Positions 52,340 to 62,252 of a stretch of 64,000 bases of DNA are shown here, piece after piece (position 1 is the stretch's first letter; each line of letters opens with the position of its first letter). The notes below the pieces were generated by a model that saw only the letters and a list, made by a program, of their open reading frames with translations, searched no databases and was not told the origin of the DNA. This stretch comes from Catenisphaera adipataccumulans (lineage in GTDB: Bacteria > Bacillota_I > Bacilli_A > Erysipelotrichales > Erysipelotrichaceae): NCBI RefSeq assembly GCF_014202755.1, contig NZ_JACHHK010000003.1, forward strand, positions 124,001 to 188,000. Reading direction: 5' to 3'. A program made the position numbers and the translations under genes.

Positions 52340-53156
52340 AGTCGGCCTCCTCACTGACTGTCTTCCAGGCGCCGATCTCGTGCAGACGATTCGTATAATA
52401 GTTCTCGGCCACGCGGACCGCATCGCTGCCCAATAAGAGATGATGCACATCAGCACCGCTCTTTGCGATTTCATAGATGATCCGGCCGCATCGCATGGGA
52501 TCATCCGGCTGCTTTGCGGAACCATCGATTTCTTCCTTACGGTAACGTTTTGCCAACGGGTCATAATCGGCGATCGTATGGTGCGTGCCGCCCATGCGGG
52601 AACCATAGAACCCCGTGCGCATCGCACCCGGCTCCACGCACATGGTCCGAATTCCTAAATGCCGGACTTCCAGACCCAGTGCTTCCGTTGCTAGTTCCAT
52701 CGCGCCTTTGGACGCGGAATAATACCCGTTGCCTAAAGCACCGCGCAGCGCGCCGATCGATGTCACATTGATGATCAGACCGCTGTGTGCCTGCCGCATC
52801 GAAGGCAAAAGCGCATGGATCAGATGCATCGGACCGAAAAAATTGGTCTCAAATAATTCCCGGACGGCTTCCGGTTCACTTTCTTCAATGGCTGCCCGAT
52901 AACCATGACCGGCGTTGTTGACCAGCACGTCGATCGGGCCGAACTGCTGGGCGGCATCTACGGCTTCTTCAATGCTTTCCGCCCGGGACAGATCCAGCGC
53001 CAATGCCAATGCCTGCTGCGGATATTCGGTTTCAAAATGTCGCACATGTTCCGCATCCCGTGCTGTCACAACAGCACGGTCGCCGTTTTCCAGCACAGCT
53101 TGTGCGATCCCTTTTCCCAGCCCGTCTGAGCATCCAGTGATCAACCAAGTTTTCAT
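52332..53156 (-). CDS. Short-chain dehydrogenase/reductase
   Basis: 274 residues. Cofactor motif TGCSDGLGKG, NNAG in VLVNNAGHG, and the catalytic Tyr-Lys in YYSASKGA. NAD(P)-dependent; substrate unknown. AAGGAGG precedes ATG 53156 by 6 bases; the frame to 53261 is rejected. It forms a two-gene operon with the downstream hydrolase. Confidence 0.92.
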   Translation of the reverse strand: MKTWLITGCSDGLGKGIAQAVLENGDRAVVTARDAEHVRHFETEYPQQALALALDLSRAESIEEAVDAAQQFGPIDVLVNNAGHGYRAAIEESEPEAVRELFETNFFGPMHLIHALLPSMRQAHSGLIINVTSIGALRGALGNGYYSASKGAMELATEALGLEVRHLGIRTMCVEPGAMRTGFYGSRMGGTHHTIADYDPLAKRYRKEEIDGSAKQPDDPMRCGRIIYEIAKSGADVHHLLLGSDAVRVAENYYTNRLHEIGAWKTVSEEADFE

Positions 53157-53244
53157 CAGATTCCTCCTTTTCTTTGCATTATAAAGATAGGATCTTTCTA
53201 TGAACAGAATCAATTCTGCACACATGTTTTCAAAATTTGAATAG

Positions 53245-53271
53245 AAAAAAAAGACTGACAACGTCAGTCTT
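53245..53271 (-). terminator. Terminator overlapping the ATP-grasp gene stop
   Basis: On the minus strand AAGACTGAC / GTCAGTCTT with a 3-base loop is followed by eight T residues. The stop codon lies in the stem. Confidence 0.9.
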
Positions 53272-54580
53272 TGGTAAACAATGTCGGTACCGTCCGCTCA
53301 TTATATTGTGTGGATATGATGCCGCCGTCGCTCATCCTTGAGTAGACGCCCGCAAATTCTCCCGCAAAAACATAGAGACCCGTCATATTGCTGAAGGTGC
53401 GGAACGCATCGCTTTCCACCAAATCAATATTCTCCGTTTTATACGGCACAATGTATTCCTGCACGATATAGTCTGCATCGGCAGCATCGTTCAGGATCTC
53501 ATTCCACTTCTCTGCCGGCACATCGATCCCGGCCCAGACCCCTTTCGAGGCAAAGCCGTCCTTCGGTTTGATGATCCACCGATCCTTTTCCTGTAGTTTT
53601 CCGATGATCTCCGGACGCAGATCGTATGTCTTCGGCAGATGGGCATCGATAAACTGCTTTTGTTTCTCAGTGAAATATTTCTGCATGACTGGGTTGACCA
53701 GCACCTTGGAAATTTCCTTGTGATGGATCAGCTGGGTCTGAAACGCACCGATCAGGCAGACATGGTCATCCTTGACCGCCTGGATAAATGGCTGGATCTC
53801 ATCATAGTGTTCCATGATATCCCGCGTCACGGCCCTTCGATAAACAACATCGATGGTCCGGTGCGTATACTTTGAGATCAGTTTTCCGTCTTCATACAGC
53901 AGATCCCGCAGATCCAGCACTTCTGCCTGATAACCACGATGGGAAAACAGACTCTGATACACGTAAAGCTCATTTAAATACGCATTTTCCAAAATGTCCA
54001 CAATAGCAATGGTCGGCCGTTCCGGAACGTTCGGATCCTGCTGAAAGATCGTCACAAAATCGGATGCCCAGCGTTCCATGATCTCCATGATCTCATACGA
54101 ACGCGGATCCCGGGCAAATACATTGTTTTGATCCAGCAGCACGTTCAGCCGGTTGTTTTCCATCATGGCACTGGTACCATCCGTATTGAACTCGCAGACA
54201 TGGAAATCTTTGGTTTCTTCATCATAGAAAATATCGATCCGACAAATGGGGATCGGCGTCTGATAGTGCGGTTCCAGCAGGATCAATTCTTCCAATTCGT
54301 TTGAAAACGGAAATAAAGCCCGTACCGCCGGATCGATCCGGTAAGCTTCTATGACCCGCGTAAAAATGGCATAAAACGTATCAACGATGGTTTGAAAATT
54401 TCGTTTGTCTTCCTGACAGAAAAATTTGGGGATGTGCAGCGTCCGGGTATAATACCGTCCGCCGGCATTCAGTTCGCTGTTTTGGATGGCCATCGTCATC
54501 TGCAGCGCACTTTTCTTACTTTCAATGGGATGTTCTTTGATATATTGAATATATTCGTCGTTAATTTCTAAACAATTCAC
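53264..54580 (-). CDS. Circularly permuted ATP-grasp / glutathionylspermidine synthase-like protein
   Basis: 438 residues. It resembles the ATP-grasp ligases with DIFYDEETKDFHVCEFNTDGTS, then the nucleotide-binding KPKDGFASKGVWAG and VQEYIVPY. Likely forms an amide bond with ATP; the substrate is unknown and the name is by fold only. The start is GTG at 54580, only 4 bases after the DJ-1 stop and without a Shine-Dalgarno. It may be translated by reinitiation or from a leaderless mRNA (TACAAT ends 6 bases before the GTG). Confidence 0.8.
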   Translation of the reverse strand: MNCLEINDEYIQYIKEHPIESKKSALQMTMAIQNSELNAGGRYYTRTLHIPKFFCQEDKRNFQTIVDTFYAIFTRVIEAYRIDPAVRALFPFSNELEELILLEPHYQTPIPICRIDIFYDEETKDFHVCEFNTDGTSAMMENNRLNVLLDQNNVFARDPRSYEIMEIMERWASDFVTIFQQDPNVPERPTIAIVDILENAYLNELYVYQSLFSHRGYQAEVLDLRDLLYEDGKLISKYTHRTIDVVYRRAVTRDIMEHYDEIQPFIQAVKDDHVCLIGAFQTQLIHHKEISKVLVNPVMQKYFTEKQKQFIDAHLPKTYDLRPEIIGKLQEKDRWIIKPKDGFASKGVWAGIDVPAEKWNEILNDAADADYIVQEYIVPYKTENIDLVESDAFRTFSNMTGLYVFAGEFAGVYSRMSDGGIISTQYNERTVPTLFTKD

Positions 54581-54584
54581 AAAA

Positions 54585-55136
54585 CTATTGTACGACCGGT
54601 TTATAGTAAACAGATGCTTTTACTTGATCGCAGTGCTCCTTTCCGCATAATTTTTCCATAATTGCCCAGGCAAACTCAATACTGGCAGCCGCTGACCGGC
54701 CAGTGATCAGATTGCCGTCGGTGACGGCATACGCATCGACATACGTACCGCCGAAATCCTGATTCAGTGCAGTAAAGCAAGTGTAGCGCTTACCTTTCAA
54801 AAGACCTTCCTGTCCTAAGATCGTCGGGGAAGCACAGATTGCCGCAAGAACTTTTTGATCATCTTCGGCAAAGCGATGCAGTAATTTTAATACAGCTTCA
54901 TTCCGGCGAAGCGTTTCGTGCTGCGGGCCGCCCGGCAGGATCAAACAGTCGGCTTGATCAAAATCATAGGATGAAAACGGCAGGGTCGGCTGGTACGCGA
55001 TCCCAAAACGTCCGACCACCGGTCCGTCCTTCACGCTGACCAGATCCACATCCACACCTGCCCGCTTCAATAAGGCTGTCGGTCCCATGGCTTCCAGCTC
55101 TTCAAATCCGTTATCGAGTAGTACAGCTGCTTTCAT
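54585..55136 (-). CDS. DJ-1/PfpI-family protein
   Basis: 183 residues. Nucleophile-elbow Cys101 in AAICASP, and the N-terminal FEELEA with the acidic partner residue. Members include glyoxalase III, chaperones and oxidative-stress sensors. AGGAGG precedes the ATG. It lies just upstream of the ATP-grasp gene. Confidence 0.92.
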   Translation of the reverse strand: MKAAVLLDNGFEELEAMGPTALLKRAGVDVDLVSVKDGPVVGRFGIAYQPTLPFSSYDFDQADCLILPGGPQHETLRRNEAVLKLLHRFAEDDQKVLAAICASPTILGQEGLLKGKRYTCFTALNQDFGGTYVDAYAVTDGNLITGRSAAASIEFAWAIMEKLCGKEHCDQVKASVYYKPVVQ

Positions 55137-55232
55137 TCTGTTTCCTCCTTATCTGGTTTTAGTATACTCTTTAAAAAAAAGAAGGGCAATTTAACAGCCT
55201 CTGGCGTATAATAGACGAAGAAAGGAAATATT

Positions 55233-55823
55233 ATGAAATCACTATTAAAACAAGAAAGCAAAGAAGTCATCGGTTTAGCGATCTTCTTGATCGCGGCCGG
55301 CTGTCTGCTGCTGTTTCTGGGCATGGAAACGCTGCAGTTCGTGCTCGGCATCGTAGGCTGGGTGCTGATCGTAGCAGGCATCATTCAGTTATACATTTTC
55401 TTTATCAGCCGTGTTTCCGTCAGCGCCATTCCGCTGCTGCTGGGGATCATCAGTTTGATCTTCGGTTATTTCTTCGTCCGGGAACCGCGGCAGGTCTTGA
55501 ACTTTATCACGACCATTGTCGGAGTGATCTTGATCATCAACGCGGTCCTGCACATTCAGCAGTCGTTTGTCTTCAAGGACTTTGGCTTTGAAAAGTGGCC
55601 CCGCCTGTTGGTCTATCCGATCATCATGCTTGTGATCGGTATCTTCCTGGTCAGCCGTCCGGATCAATCTTTGGATCAGATCATGAAGATCTGCGGCATC
55701 CTGCTGATCGCTGAAGGAATCGTCACTCTATGGAGCCAGCGTAAGCTGCATACGTTCACGAAACAAACCGATGACAACATCTATGATGTAGACGCGGTTG
55801 AAACCGAATCAAAAGATGATTAA
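55233..55823 (+). CDS. DUF308/HdeD-family membrane protein
   Basis: 196 residues, hydrophobic, about six membrane segments between residues 12 and 165, ending in an acidic tail. The repeated GIVGWVLIVAGI and IIGVILIINAVLHI helices are typical of the HdeD/DUF308 family, of unknown function (acid stress in E. coli). AAAGGA lies before the ATG. Confidence 0.85.
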   Translation: MKSLLKQESKEVIGLAIFLIAAGCLLLFLGMETLQFVLGIVGWVLIVAGIIQLYIFFISRVSVSAIPLLLGIISLIFGYFFVREPRQVLNFITTIVGVILIINAVLHIQQSFVFKDFGFEKWPRLLVYPIIMLVIGIFLVSRPDQSLDQIMKICGILLIAEGIVTLWSQRKLHTFTKQTDDNIYDVDAVETESKDD

Positions 55824-55850
55824 AAAAGTTCGGCATTGCCGAACTTTTAT
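55824..55850. terminator. Bidirectional terminator between DUF308 gene and prfB
   Basis: An inverted repeat AAAAGTTCGGCA / TGCCGAACTTTT (12 bp, tight loop) overlaps the prfB stop. Confidence 0.88.
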
Positions 55851-56948
55851 TGTACCTGACTTTTTAAATAGGCGAAGATGAACTCATCCAGATTGCCGTC
55901 CAGGACCGATTGGACCTGTGTTGTTTCATATCCGGTGCGCACATCTTTGACAAGATTGTATGGATGCAGCACATAGCTGCGGATCTGGCTGCCCCATTCA
56001 TTGGCTGCCTGTTTGCCTTTGATCGCCGCCATCTTTTTTTCCTGCTCTTCGATCTCACGCTGATACAAGCGGGATTTCAGTACGCGCATTGCCTCTTCAC
56101 GGTTCTCGTGCTGGCTGCGCCCGTTCTGGCACGTTGCCACGATTCCGGTCGGTTTATGGACGATGCGTACGGCAGAATCGGTTTTATTGATGTGCTGGCC
56201 GCCGGCACCGCTGGCCCGCTTGGTCTCGATTTCGAGATCTTCCGGTTTGATGTCAATTTCAATTTCATTGTTGAACTGCGGCATCACATCCAAAGACGCA
56301 AACGACGTATGGCGCCGTGCCCCGGCATCGAACGGACTGATGCGCACCAGCCGGTGCACGCCTTTTTCCGACTTCAGATAGCCATATGCCTTATCGCCTT
56401 CTACCAGGAAGGTCACGCTCTTGATGCCGGCTTCTTCGCCCGGCAGATAATCTAAGACCTTGACTTTAAACCCCTTCTTCTGGGCGTAGTGCGTATACAT
56501 GCGGTAAAGCATGGCACACCAGTCGCATGACTCGGTGCCGCCGGCGCCCGGATGCAGTTCCAGGATGGCATTGTTCTGGTCATATTCATGGCTCAGAAGC
56601 ACCTGGATCTCAAAGTCTTCAAATTTCTTTGCGGTTTCTTGATATTCTTCTTCGGCAATTTCCATCAGCTCGTCATCAAATTCTGCTTTCAGTTCATCGG
56701 CGGTTTCATCCAATGAATTCAGCCCGGCATCCAGGGCTTGATAGTCATCGATGATCTGCTTGATACTGTTGCGCTTGCGGATGACGGCTTGTGCCTTCTG
56801 CGGATCATTCCAGAAATCTTCCTTCATGGTCTGCTGATCTAAATCATCTACTTGTTTTTGTTTATCATCCAAGTCAAAGCGACTCACCCAGAGCCCTTAA
56901 CTTCTCCAGGTGAGTACGAATGCCTTGTTTCAGTTCATAAACTTCCAT
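55847..56948 (-). CDS. prfB: Peptide chain release factor 2 with programmed +1 frameshift
   Basis: Recognises UGA/UAA and releases the polypeptide. Frame 0 runs from ATG 56948 for 24 codons to CTT (56879-56877), then in-frame TGA (56876-56874). The ribosome slips +1 to continue GAC TTG GAT from 56875 down to 55847; joined length 366 residues. CTT TGA C is the classic autoregulatory site. GGTGAG lies 3 bases before CTT as the slippage Shine-Dalgarno. The SPF specificity motif and GGQ (GAGGQHIN) are intact. Not a pseudogene. It starts 10 bases after the secA stop. Confidence 0.96.
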
Positions 56949-56957
56949 GGCGTTCTC

Positions 56958-59453
56958 CTAACGTTTCTTTTTCTTTTTCTTCGCCGAACGTTTCGGTTTC
57001 CGATGATCGGCTGCCTTTTTGGCTGCCCGGCGTTTGGCCTCATCGCTTGCCGATTCCGGCTCTTCCTGACGGATGCGGACTTTCAGTAAGAAGAACGTGA
57101 TCTCACGCACGATTCGTTTATTCATTTGATCGAACATGTCGAAGCCTTCTTCGACATACTGCTGCAGCGGGTTGTTCTGCGCATAAGAACGCAGATAAAT
57201 GCTGCCGCGCAGTTTATCCATCATATCAATGTGCTGCACCCAGTTGCGGTCGATGTTGCGCAGCACGACGGTTTTTTCAAACGGATAGAACTGCTCTTTG
57301 ACCAGTTTGATCTCCTCTTCATATCCGTTCCACATATGATCCAGACAGAAATCATGGATCTCATCATATGACTTTCCTTCCAATTCACTTGGATGAATGG
57401 CTTTCTCCTCCTGCATGCCCATCATTTCCAATGATTTGCATAAGCCGGTAATATCGATCGGTGCTTTCTTATTGTCCGTCGCATTGGCTTCCAAGGTCTG
57501 GTTCAGCGTCTGATCAAAGATGTCATGAACCGTTTCATGGATCTCCTTGCTTTCCAGGATCTTATTGCGCTGTGCATAGATGATCTCACGCTGACGGCGC
57601 AGAACATCATCATAATCCAGCAGCTGTTTACGCATATCGTAGTTATAGCCTTCGACCCGTTTCTGTGCCATCGCGATCGAACGCGTCACAGTTTTGGACT
57701 CTATTTTCTCATCACCGACTTTTTCGAACAGCTTCTTCAATTTATCGCCGCCGAAACGAACCATCAGATCGTCTTCCAGGGAAACATAGAAACGGGAGAA
57801 GCCCGGATCGCCTTGTCGGCCGCTTCGTCCGCGCAGCTGATTGTCGATACGGCGCGCTTCGTGCCGCTCACTGCCTAAGACCGCCAGCCCGCCTAAGGAA
57901 CGCGATTCTTTGGTCAGCTTGATATCCGTACCACGGCCGGCCATGTTCGTGGCAATCGTCACCATTTTCGGACGTCCTGCCGTCGCCACAATTTCCGCCT
58001 CTTTGGCATGGTTCTTCGCATTCAGCAGGTTATGCGGAATGCCTTCTTTCTTCAGCATATTACTGAGCAGTTCGGATGTTTCCACCGCAATGGTTCCGAC
58101 CAGTACCGGCTGGCCTTTTTCATATAAACGTTTGATTTCACGGACCAATGCGGCATATTTATCTTTCTTATATCCATACACCTCATCCGGCAGATCCTTA
58201 CGGATGACCGGCTTGTTGGTCGGAATACAAATGACCTTCATGTTATAGGTGTTCAGGAACTCTTCCTCTTCGGTCTTAGCCGTACCGGTCATGCCGGCCA
58301 GCTTTTCATATAAACGGAAGAAGTTCTGATATGTGATGGTTGCCAAAGTGCTGGTTTCCTCGCGGATCTCCACACCTTCCTTGGCTTCGATGGCCTGATG
58401 CAGACCGTCGGAATACGCACGGCCCGGCATCAAACGGCCGGTAAATTGATCGACAATGATGATGCCCGGACGGCCGTCGACATCGCCGACCACGTATTCG
58501 ACCTCGTTGGTCATGATGTAATTGGCACGCAGGGCCTGATTGATGTGATGGACCAATTGAGTATGATCCACATCATATAAGTTATCGATCTTAAAGTACG
58601 CTTCTGCCTTGCGCACACCTTCCTCACTCAGCATGATCTGACGGGTCTTTTCGTCGATGTCATAATCCCCGCTGATCAAATGTTTCTCATGCGTGAAGGA
58701 ATCCGTTTCATACTCCGGTGCTTCCAGCGTCTTCACAAAGTTGTCGGCCTGAATATATAAATTTGCGGTATTCTTTTTGCCGCCGGAAATGATCAGCGGC
58801 GTACGGCTCTCATCGATCAAAATGGAATCGACCTCATCGACGATGGCCATATGCAGACCGCGCATGACTCGATCTTCGACGCGTGTGACCATATTGTCAC
58901 GCAGGTAATCGAAACCCAGCTCGGAGTTGGTCGTATACGTGATATCGCATGCATAGGCATCACGCTTCTGACGCGGCGAAAGCTCGCGCTTGTTGACGCC
59001 GACGCTCATGCCCAGGAAGCGATAAATTTCTCCCATCCAGGCCGCATCACGTCCAGCCAGATATTCATTGACCGTAATGACGTGCACGCCTTGTCCGGCC
59101 AACGCATTTAAATAAACACACATGGTTGCGGTCAGGGTCTTACCTTCACCGGTCTTCATCTCGGCAATATCGCCGCGATGCATGGCAATGGCACCCATGA
59201 CCTGTACTTTAAATGGTTTTTCGTGGATCACACGGTAGGCAGCTTCCCGTGCCGTCGCAAATGCTTCCGGCAGTAAACTGTCCAGCGACTCGCCGTTTTT
59301 GATCCGTTCACGATATTCATCCGTTTTATTTCTCAGTTCTTCATCGGTCAGCTCTTCCATCTGCGGTTCCAATTTCAGAACTTTTTTGGCCTCTTTTTCC
59401 AGTGCGGAGATCTCTCTTTGCTCCTCGGAAAATACATTCTTGATTAAACCCAC
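56958..59453 (-). CDS. secA: Preprotein translocase ATPase SecA
   Basis: 831 residues. Walker A MKTGEGKTLTA, Walker B VDEVDSILIDE, the preprotein cross-linking domain, and HGRRID-like ERHEARRIDNQLRGRSGRQGD. The C-terminus lacks the usual Cys/His zinc finger and ends in a Lys/Arg-rich run with no cysteine. Drives export through SecYEG; substrates here include the lipoprotein and surface proteins. Upstream of prfB, whose ribosome site overlaps the secA stop. Confidence 0.96.
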   Translation of the reverse strand: MGLIKNVFSEEQREISALEKEAKKVLKLEPQMEELTDEELRNKTDEYRERIKNGESLDSLLPEAFATAREAAYRVIHEKPFKVQVMGAIAMHRGDIAEMKTGEGKTLTATMCVYLNALAGQGVHVITVNEYLAGRDAAWMGEIYRFLGMSVGVNKRELSPRQKRDAYACDITYTTNSELGFDYLRDNMVTRVEDRVMRGLHMAIVDEVDSILIDESRTPLIISGGKKNTANLYIQADNFVKTLEAPEYETDSFTHEKHLISGDYDIDEKTRQIMLSEEGVRKAEAYFKIDNLYDVDHTQLVHHINQALRANYIMTNEVEYVVGDVDGRPGIIIVDQFTGRLMPGRAYSDGLHQAIEAKEGVEIREETSTLATITYQNFFRLYEKLAGMTGTAKTEEEEFLNTYNMKVICIPTNKPVIRKDLPDEVYGYKKDKYAALVREIKRLYEKGQPVLVGTIAVETSELLSNMLKKEGIPHNLLNAKNHAKEAEIVATAGRPKMVTIATNMAGRGTDIKLTKESRSLGGLAVLGSERHEARRIDNQLRGRSGRQGDPGFSRFYVSLEDDLMVRFGGDKLKKLFEKVGDEKIESKTVTRSIAMAQKRVEGYNYDMRKQLLDYDDVLRRQREIIYAQRNKILESKEIHETVHDIFDQTLNQTLEANATDNKKAPIDITGLCKSLEMMGMQEEKAIHPSELEGKSYDEIHDFCLDHMWNGYEEEIKLVKEQFYPFEKTVVLRNIDRNWVQHIDMMDKLRGSIYLRSYAQNNPLQQYVEEGFDMFDQMNKRIVREITFFLLKVRIRQEEPESASDEAKRRAAKKAADHRKPKRSAKKKKKKR

Positions 59454-59527
59454 TCAGTAATTCCTCCTTTATAGGTATATTACGACTTATATATATTATC
59501 ACAAGTGAAAAAAAAGTTGCAGTCTTA

Positions 59528-59556
59528 TTGAAAATTTAACCATATTTTAATATTAT
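59528..59556 (+). promoter_or_regulatory. Promoter of the NSS transporter gene
   Basis: TTGAAA 59528-59533, 17 bases, TATTAT 59551-59556; leader of about 23 bases. Confidence 0.72.
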
Positions 59557-59584
59557 TAGTTCGTATGCGTTAGGAGAGGATCAT

Positions 59585-60946
59585 ATGGAGAAGAAAAGGA
59601 ATACATTTTCTGGACGCCTCGCTTTCGTATTGGCTGCCGCGGGTTCAGCCGTCGGATTGGGAAATATCTGGCGCTTTCCGTACCTGGCAGCAGAATATGG
59701 CGGCGGTGTCTTTTTATTTATTTATTTGATTTTAGTAGCGACTTTCGGTTATACGATGATCATGTCCGAGTCGGCTTTGGGACGAATGACCCAGAAAAGT
59801 CCGGTCGGTGCATTCGGGCATTTTGGTTCATCGTTTGCGTATAAATTCGGCGGCTGGATCAATGCGGTCGTGCCGATGTTGATCGTACCGTATTATTCCG
59901 TCATCGGCGGCTGGGTCTCAAAATATTTGTTTGAATACATCTGCGGTCATGTCGACCAGCTGGCAACGGACACATATTTTTCGTCCTTTTTGGCAGACGG
60001 CACGAGCGTAGAATTATGGTTTGTCTTCTTTGCCCTGCTGACCATCGGCATTATCTACATGGGCGTACAGAACGGCATTGAACGGGTATCCAGCATCATG
60101 GTGCCGATCTTGGTCGTATTAGCCGTGATCGTCACCATTTATTCTGTCACTCGTCCGGGCGCATTTGCCGGTGTGAAGTATTTTCTGATCCCGAATATGA
60201 AGCACTTCACATGGATGACGGTCGTCTCGGCCATGGGACAGATGTTCTATTCCCTTTCGATCGCGATGGGTATTCTCTACACGTTCGGTTCTTACATGAA
60301 AAAAGAAGTCGATATGGAGAAAGCAACGACCCAGGTCGAATGGTTCGATACTGCGATCGCCCTGCTGGCCGGTCTGATGATCATTCCGGCCGTGTTCGCC
60401 TTTTCCGGCGGCACCCAAGCCAAATTATCAGCCGGTCCGTCGCTGATGTTTATCACGATCCCGAAAGTGTTCGCAAGCATGGGCATGGGCCAGTTCGGCG
60501 GCATCATGTTCTTCCTGCTGGTTTTCTTCGCCGCCCTTACCAGCTCCATTGCCTTGCTCGAAAGTGCGGTATCCACCCTGGAAGATGAAATGGGCTGGAG
60601 CCGGAAAAAATCCGATACCATTGCCGGGATCATTGTCATTGCGTTGGGTACGTTATCATCGCTCGGTTTCAATGTGTTAAGCAATGTCACACCGCTGGGC
60701 ATGGACTTCTTGTCCTTCTTTGACTTTATCACCAATTCGATCATGATGCCGATTGGTGCCATTGCCACCTGTCTGCTGATCCTGCGCAAAGTCACGATCC
60801 AGAAAATCTACGACGAAGTGCTGCCGACTTCAAAATTCAAACGTCGGAAAGTCTATGTCTTCGTCTTGAAATACTTGGCCATTCCGTTTCTGATCATCAT
60901 TCTGCTCAGTTCGGTTGCCAACGTTTTAGGCATCATTCATATGTAA
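59585..60946 (+). CDS. Neurotransmitter:sodium symporter (NSS) family transporter
   Basis: 453 residues, about 11 membrane helices with the unwound TM1 motif GSAVGLGNIWRFPYLAAEYGG and TM6-like FYSLSIAMGILYTFGSY. Such LeuT-fold carriers import amino acids with Na+; the substrate is not predictable. AGGAGAGG is 5 bases before the ATG. Monocistronic, closed by the downstream convergent operon. Confidence 0.94.
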   Translation: MEKKRNTFSGRLAFVLAAAGSAVGLGNIWRFPYLAAEYGGGVFLFIYLILVATFGYTMIMSESALGRMTQKSPVGAFGHFGSSFAYKFGGWINAVVPMLIVPYYSVIGGWVSKYLFEYICGHVDQLATDTYFSSFLADGTSVELWFVFFALLTIGIIYMGVQNGIERVSSIMVPILVVLAVIVTIYSVTRPGAFAGVKYFLIPNMKHFTWMTVVSAMGQMFYSLSIAMGILYTFGSYMKKEVDMEKATTQVEWFDTAIALLAGLMIIPAVFAFSGGTQAKLSAGPSLMFITIPKVFASMGMGQFGGIMFFLLVFFAALTSSIALLESAVSTLEDEMGWSRKKSDTIAGIIVIALGTLSSLGFNVLSNVTPLGMDFLSFFDFITNSIMMPIGAIATCLLILRKVTIQKIYDEVLPTSKFKRRKVYVFVLKYLAIPFLIIILLSSVANVLGIIHM

Positions 60947-60972
60947 AAAAGAAGCAATCAACGGATTGCTTC
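60945..60972 (-). terminator. Terminator of mutY-luxS-pfkB
   Basis: On the minus strand GAAGCAATC / GATTGCTTC with a 4-base loop is followed by six T residues. The kinase stop lies within the stem. Confidence 0.9.
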
Positions 60973-61773
60973 GGCAGCGGCCGCATTGGCCGCTTTTATT
61001 ATGGGACGAAGATCACGATCTTCGGCCAGCAGTTTCAAACAGATCCCCGCATGGGTATCACCGGCTCCTGTTACATCCTTGCTTTTTATCGGTATGCTCG
61101 GCTCTTTGATCAAACAACCATCATACGCATAAGCGCCTTTATCGCCGTCGGTCACGATCACCGGCCGGCCGGTCTTTTCCCACAGGTCCTTCATAGCCTC
61201 ATCGCTTGGCCGTCCGGTCATTGCCTCTGCTTCCTCGCGGTTCATATGCAGGACCGGTCTTAATGCCAGGAGGCGCTTGACGAGCGTCGGATCCAGATGC
61301 GCAACTCGCGGTCCGGGCGCAAAAAAGATCTGCGCCGAACTGTCTTCCAATACATCGACCAAGCAGGCATTCTGCTTTTCTTCCAGATCGATGCCGCAGA
61401 TATAGATCCAGTCCGCTTCCAGCTTGTCAAACCATTCCGGCCGGAAATGATACTCTGCCCCATGTGCGGGTAAAAAGGTCCGCTGGCCGTCCGGTTCGAT
61501 CAGACAGACACAGATCCCGTTTTCCTCTTCGACCGTTGGACTGATCAGTCCAAACGGAGCAGAAAATAGATGTTCTTTGACGAAATTCCCGAACAAGCCA
61601 GTGCCGATCGGTGAAAACAACGTACAGTCTTCAATTACGGAAGCAACATTGTAGGCGCAGCCGCCCAGCTGGATCGTCCGTTTCCGGACCGCCTGATCGC
61701 CGGCGCGCTGCGGCAGAGCGTCCACATGCAGACGCAAGTCGACGCATGTCGAACCGATGACTAAAATACTCAT
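60958..61773 (-). CDS. PfkB-family carbohydrate/nucleoside kinase
   Basis: 271 residues, a little short for the family. N-terminal GSTCVDL and GGCAYNVA; C-terminal [10 protein letters not shown] and [11 protein letters not shown] with the catalytic Asp. Substrate not certain: in the luxS operon a kinase acting on ribose or a nucleoside released during SAM recycling is a reasonable guess. Its ATG overlaps the luxS stop (ATGA). Confidence 0.86.
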   Translation of the reverse strand: MSILVIGSTCVDLRLHVDALPQRAGDQAVRKRTIQLGGCAYNVASVIEDCTLFSPIGTGLFGNFVKEHLFSAPFGLISPTVEEENGICVCLIEPDGQRTFLPAHGAEYHFRPEWFDKLEADWIYICGIDLEEKQNACLVDVLEDSSAQIFFAPGPRVAHLDPTLVKRLLALRPVLHMNREEAEAMTGRPSDEAMKDLWEKTGRPVIVTDGDKGAYAYDGCLIKEPSIPIKSKDVTGAGDTHAGICLKLLAEDRDLRPIIKAANAAAAEAIR

Positions 61774-62252
61774 ACGATCTTTCTTTCATACGGATCGTCG
61801 GAAATGCCCTGTTCCAGGACCTGCTTGGCCCATTCTTTCGCACAGAACAAACTGTGATCGCGGTAATTGCCGCATTCTTTTTCTTTGGTGCCCGGTACAT
61901 CTTCCCATTCGACATGATCCACAAAATCCTGCAGCGATTCTTTCAGCGCCAGCGCAATTTCATGCGGCGTATGTTCGCCCCAGGTCAATAAGTGGAAGCC
62001 GGTCCGGCAGCCAAACGGGGAACAATCAATATAGCCCTCGACCTTCGGGCGCAGTTCCATTGCCAGGATATGCTCCAACGTATGCATGCCGGCAGTCGGG
62101 ATCGCCTGCACATTCGGCTGGGTCAGACGGACATCAAAGTTGGAAATCACATCGCCTTTCGGTCCTTTCGACGTATCGATCAAACGGACATACGGTGCTT
62201 TGACTTTTGTGTGGTCTAAGGTAAAACTTTCAATTTCTACATGTTCTTTCAT
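61770..62252 (-). CDS. luxS: S-ribosylhomocysteine lyase
   Basis: Cleaves S-ribosylhomocysteine to homocysteine and DPD, the precursor of autoinducer-2; also part of methyl-cycle recycling. 160 residues. Metal ligands His57 and His61 (HTLEH) and Cys127, with catalytic Cys82 in GCRTGF. AAGGAG lies 8 bases before the ATG at 62252, overlapping the mutY stop by four bases. The frame to 62387 is rejected. Confidence 0.97.
   Translation of the reverse strand: MKEHVEIESFTLDHTKVKAPYVRLIDTSKGPKGDVISNFDVRLTQPNVQAIPTAGMHTLEHILAMELRPKVEGYIDCSPFGCRTGFHLLTWGEHTPHEIALALKESLQDFVDHVEWEDVPGTKEKECGNYRDHSLFCAKEWAKQVLEQGISDDPYERKIV

Noticed and set aside
52340-52627. N-terminal extension of the alpha/beta-hydrolase
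   Set aside because: It overlaps the SDR coding sequence in another frame; TTG 52339 has a strong ribosome site.
56874-56948. Apparent early stop and frameshift in prfB
   Set aside because: CTT TGA C is the known programmed +1 site, so the gene is intact.
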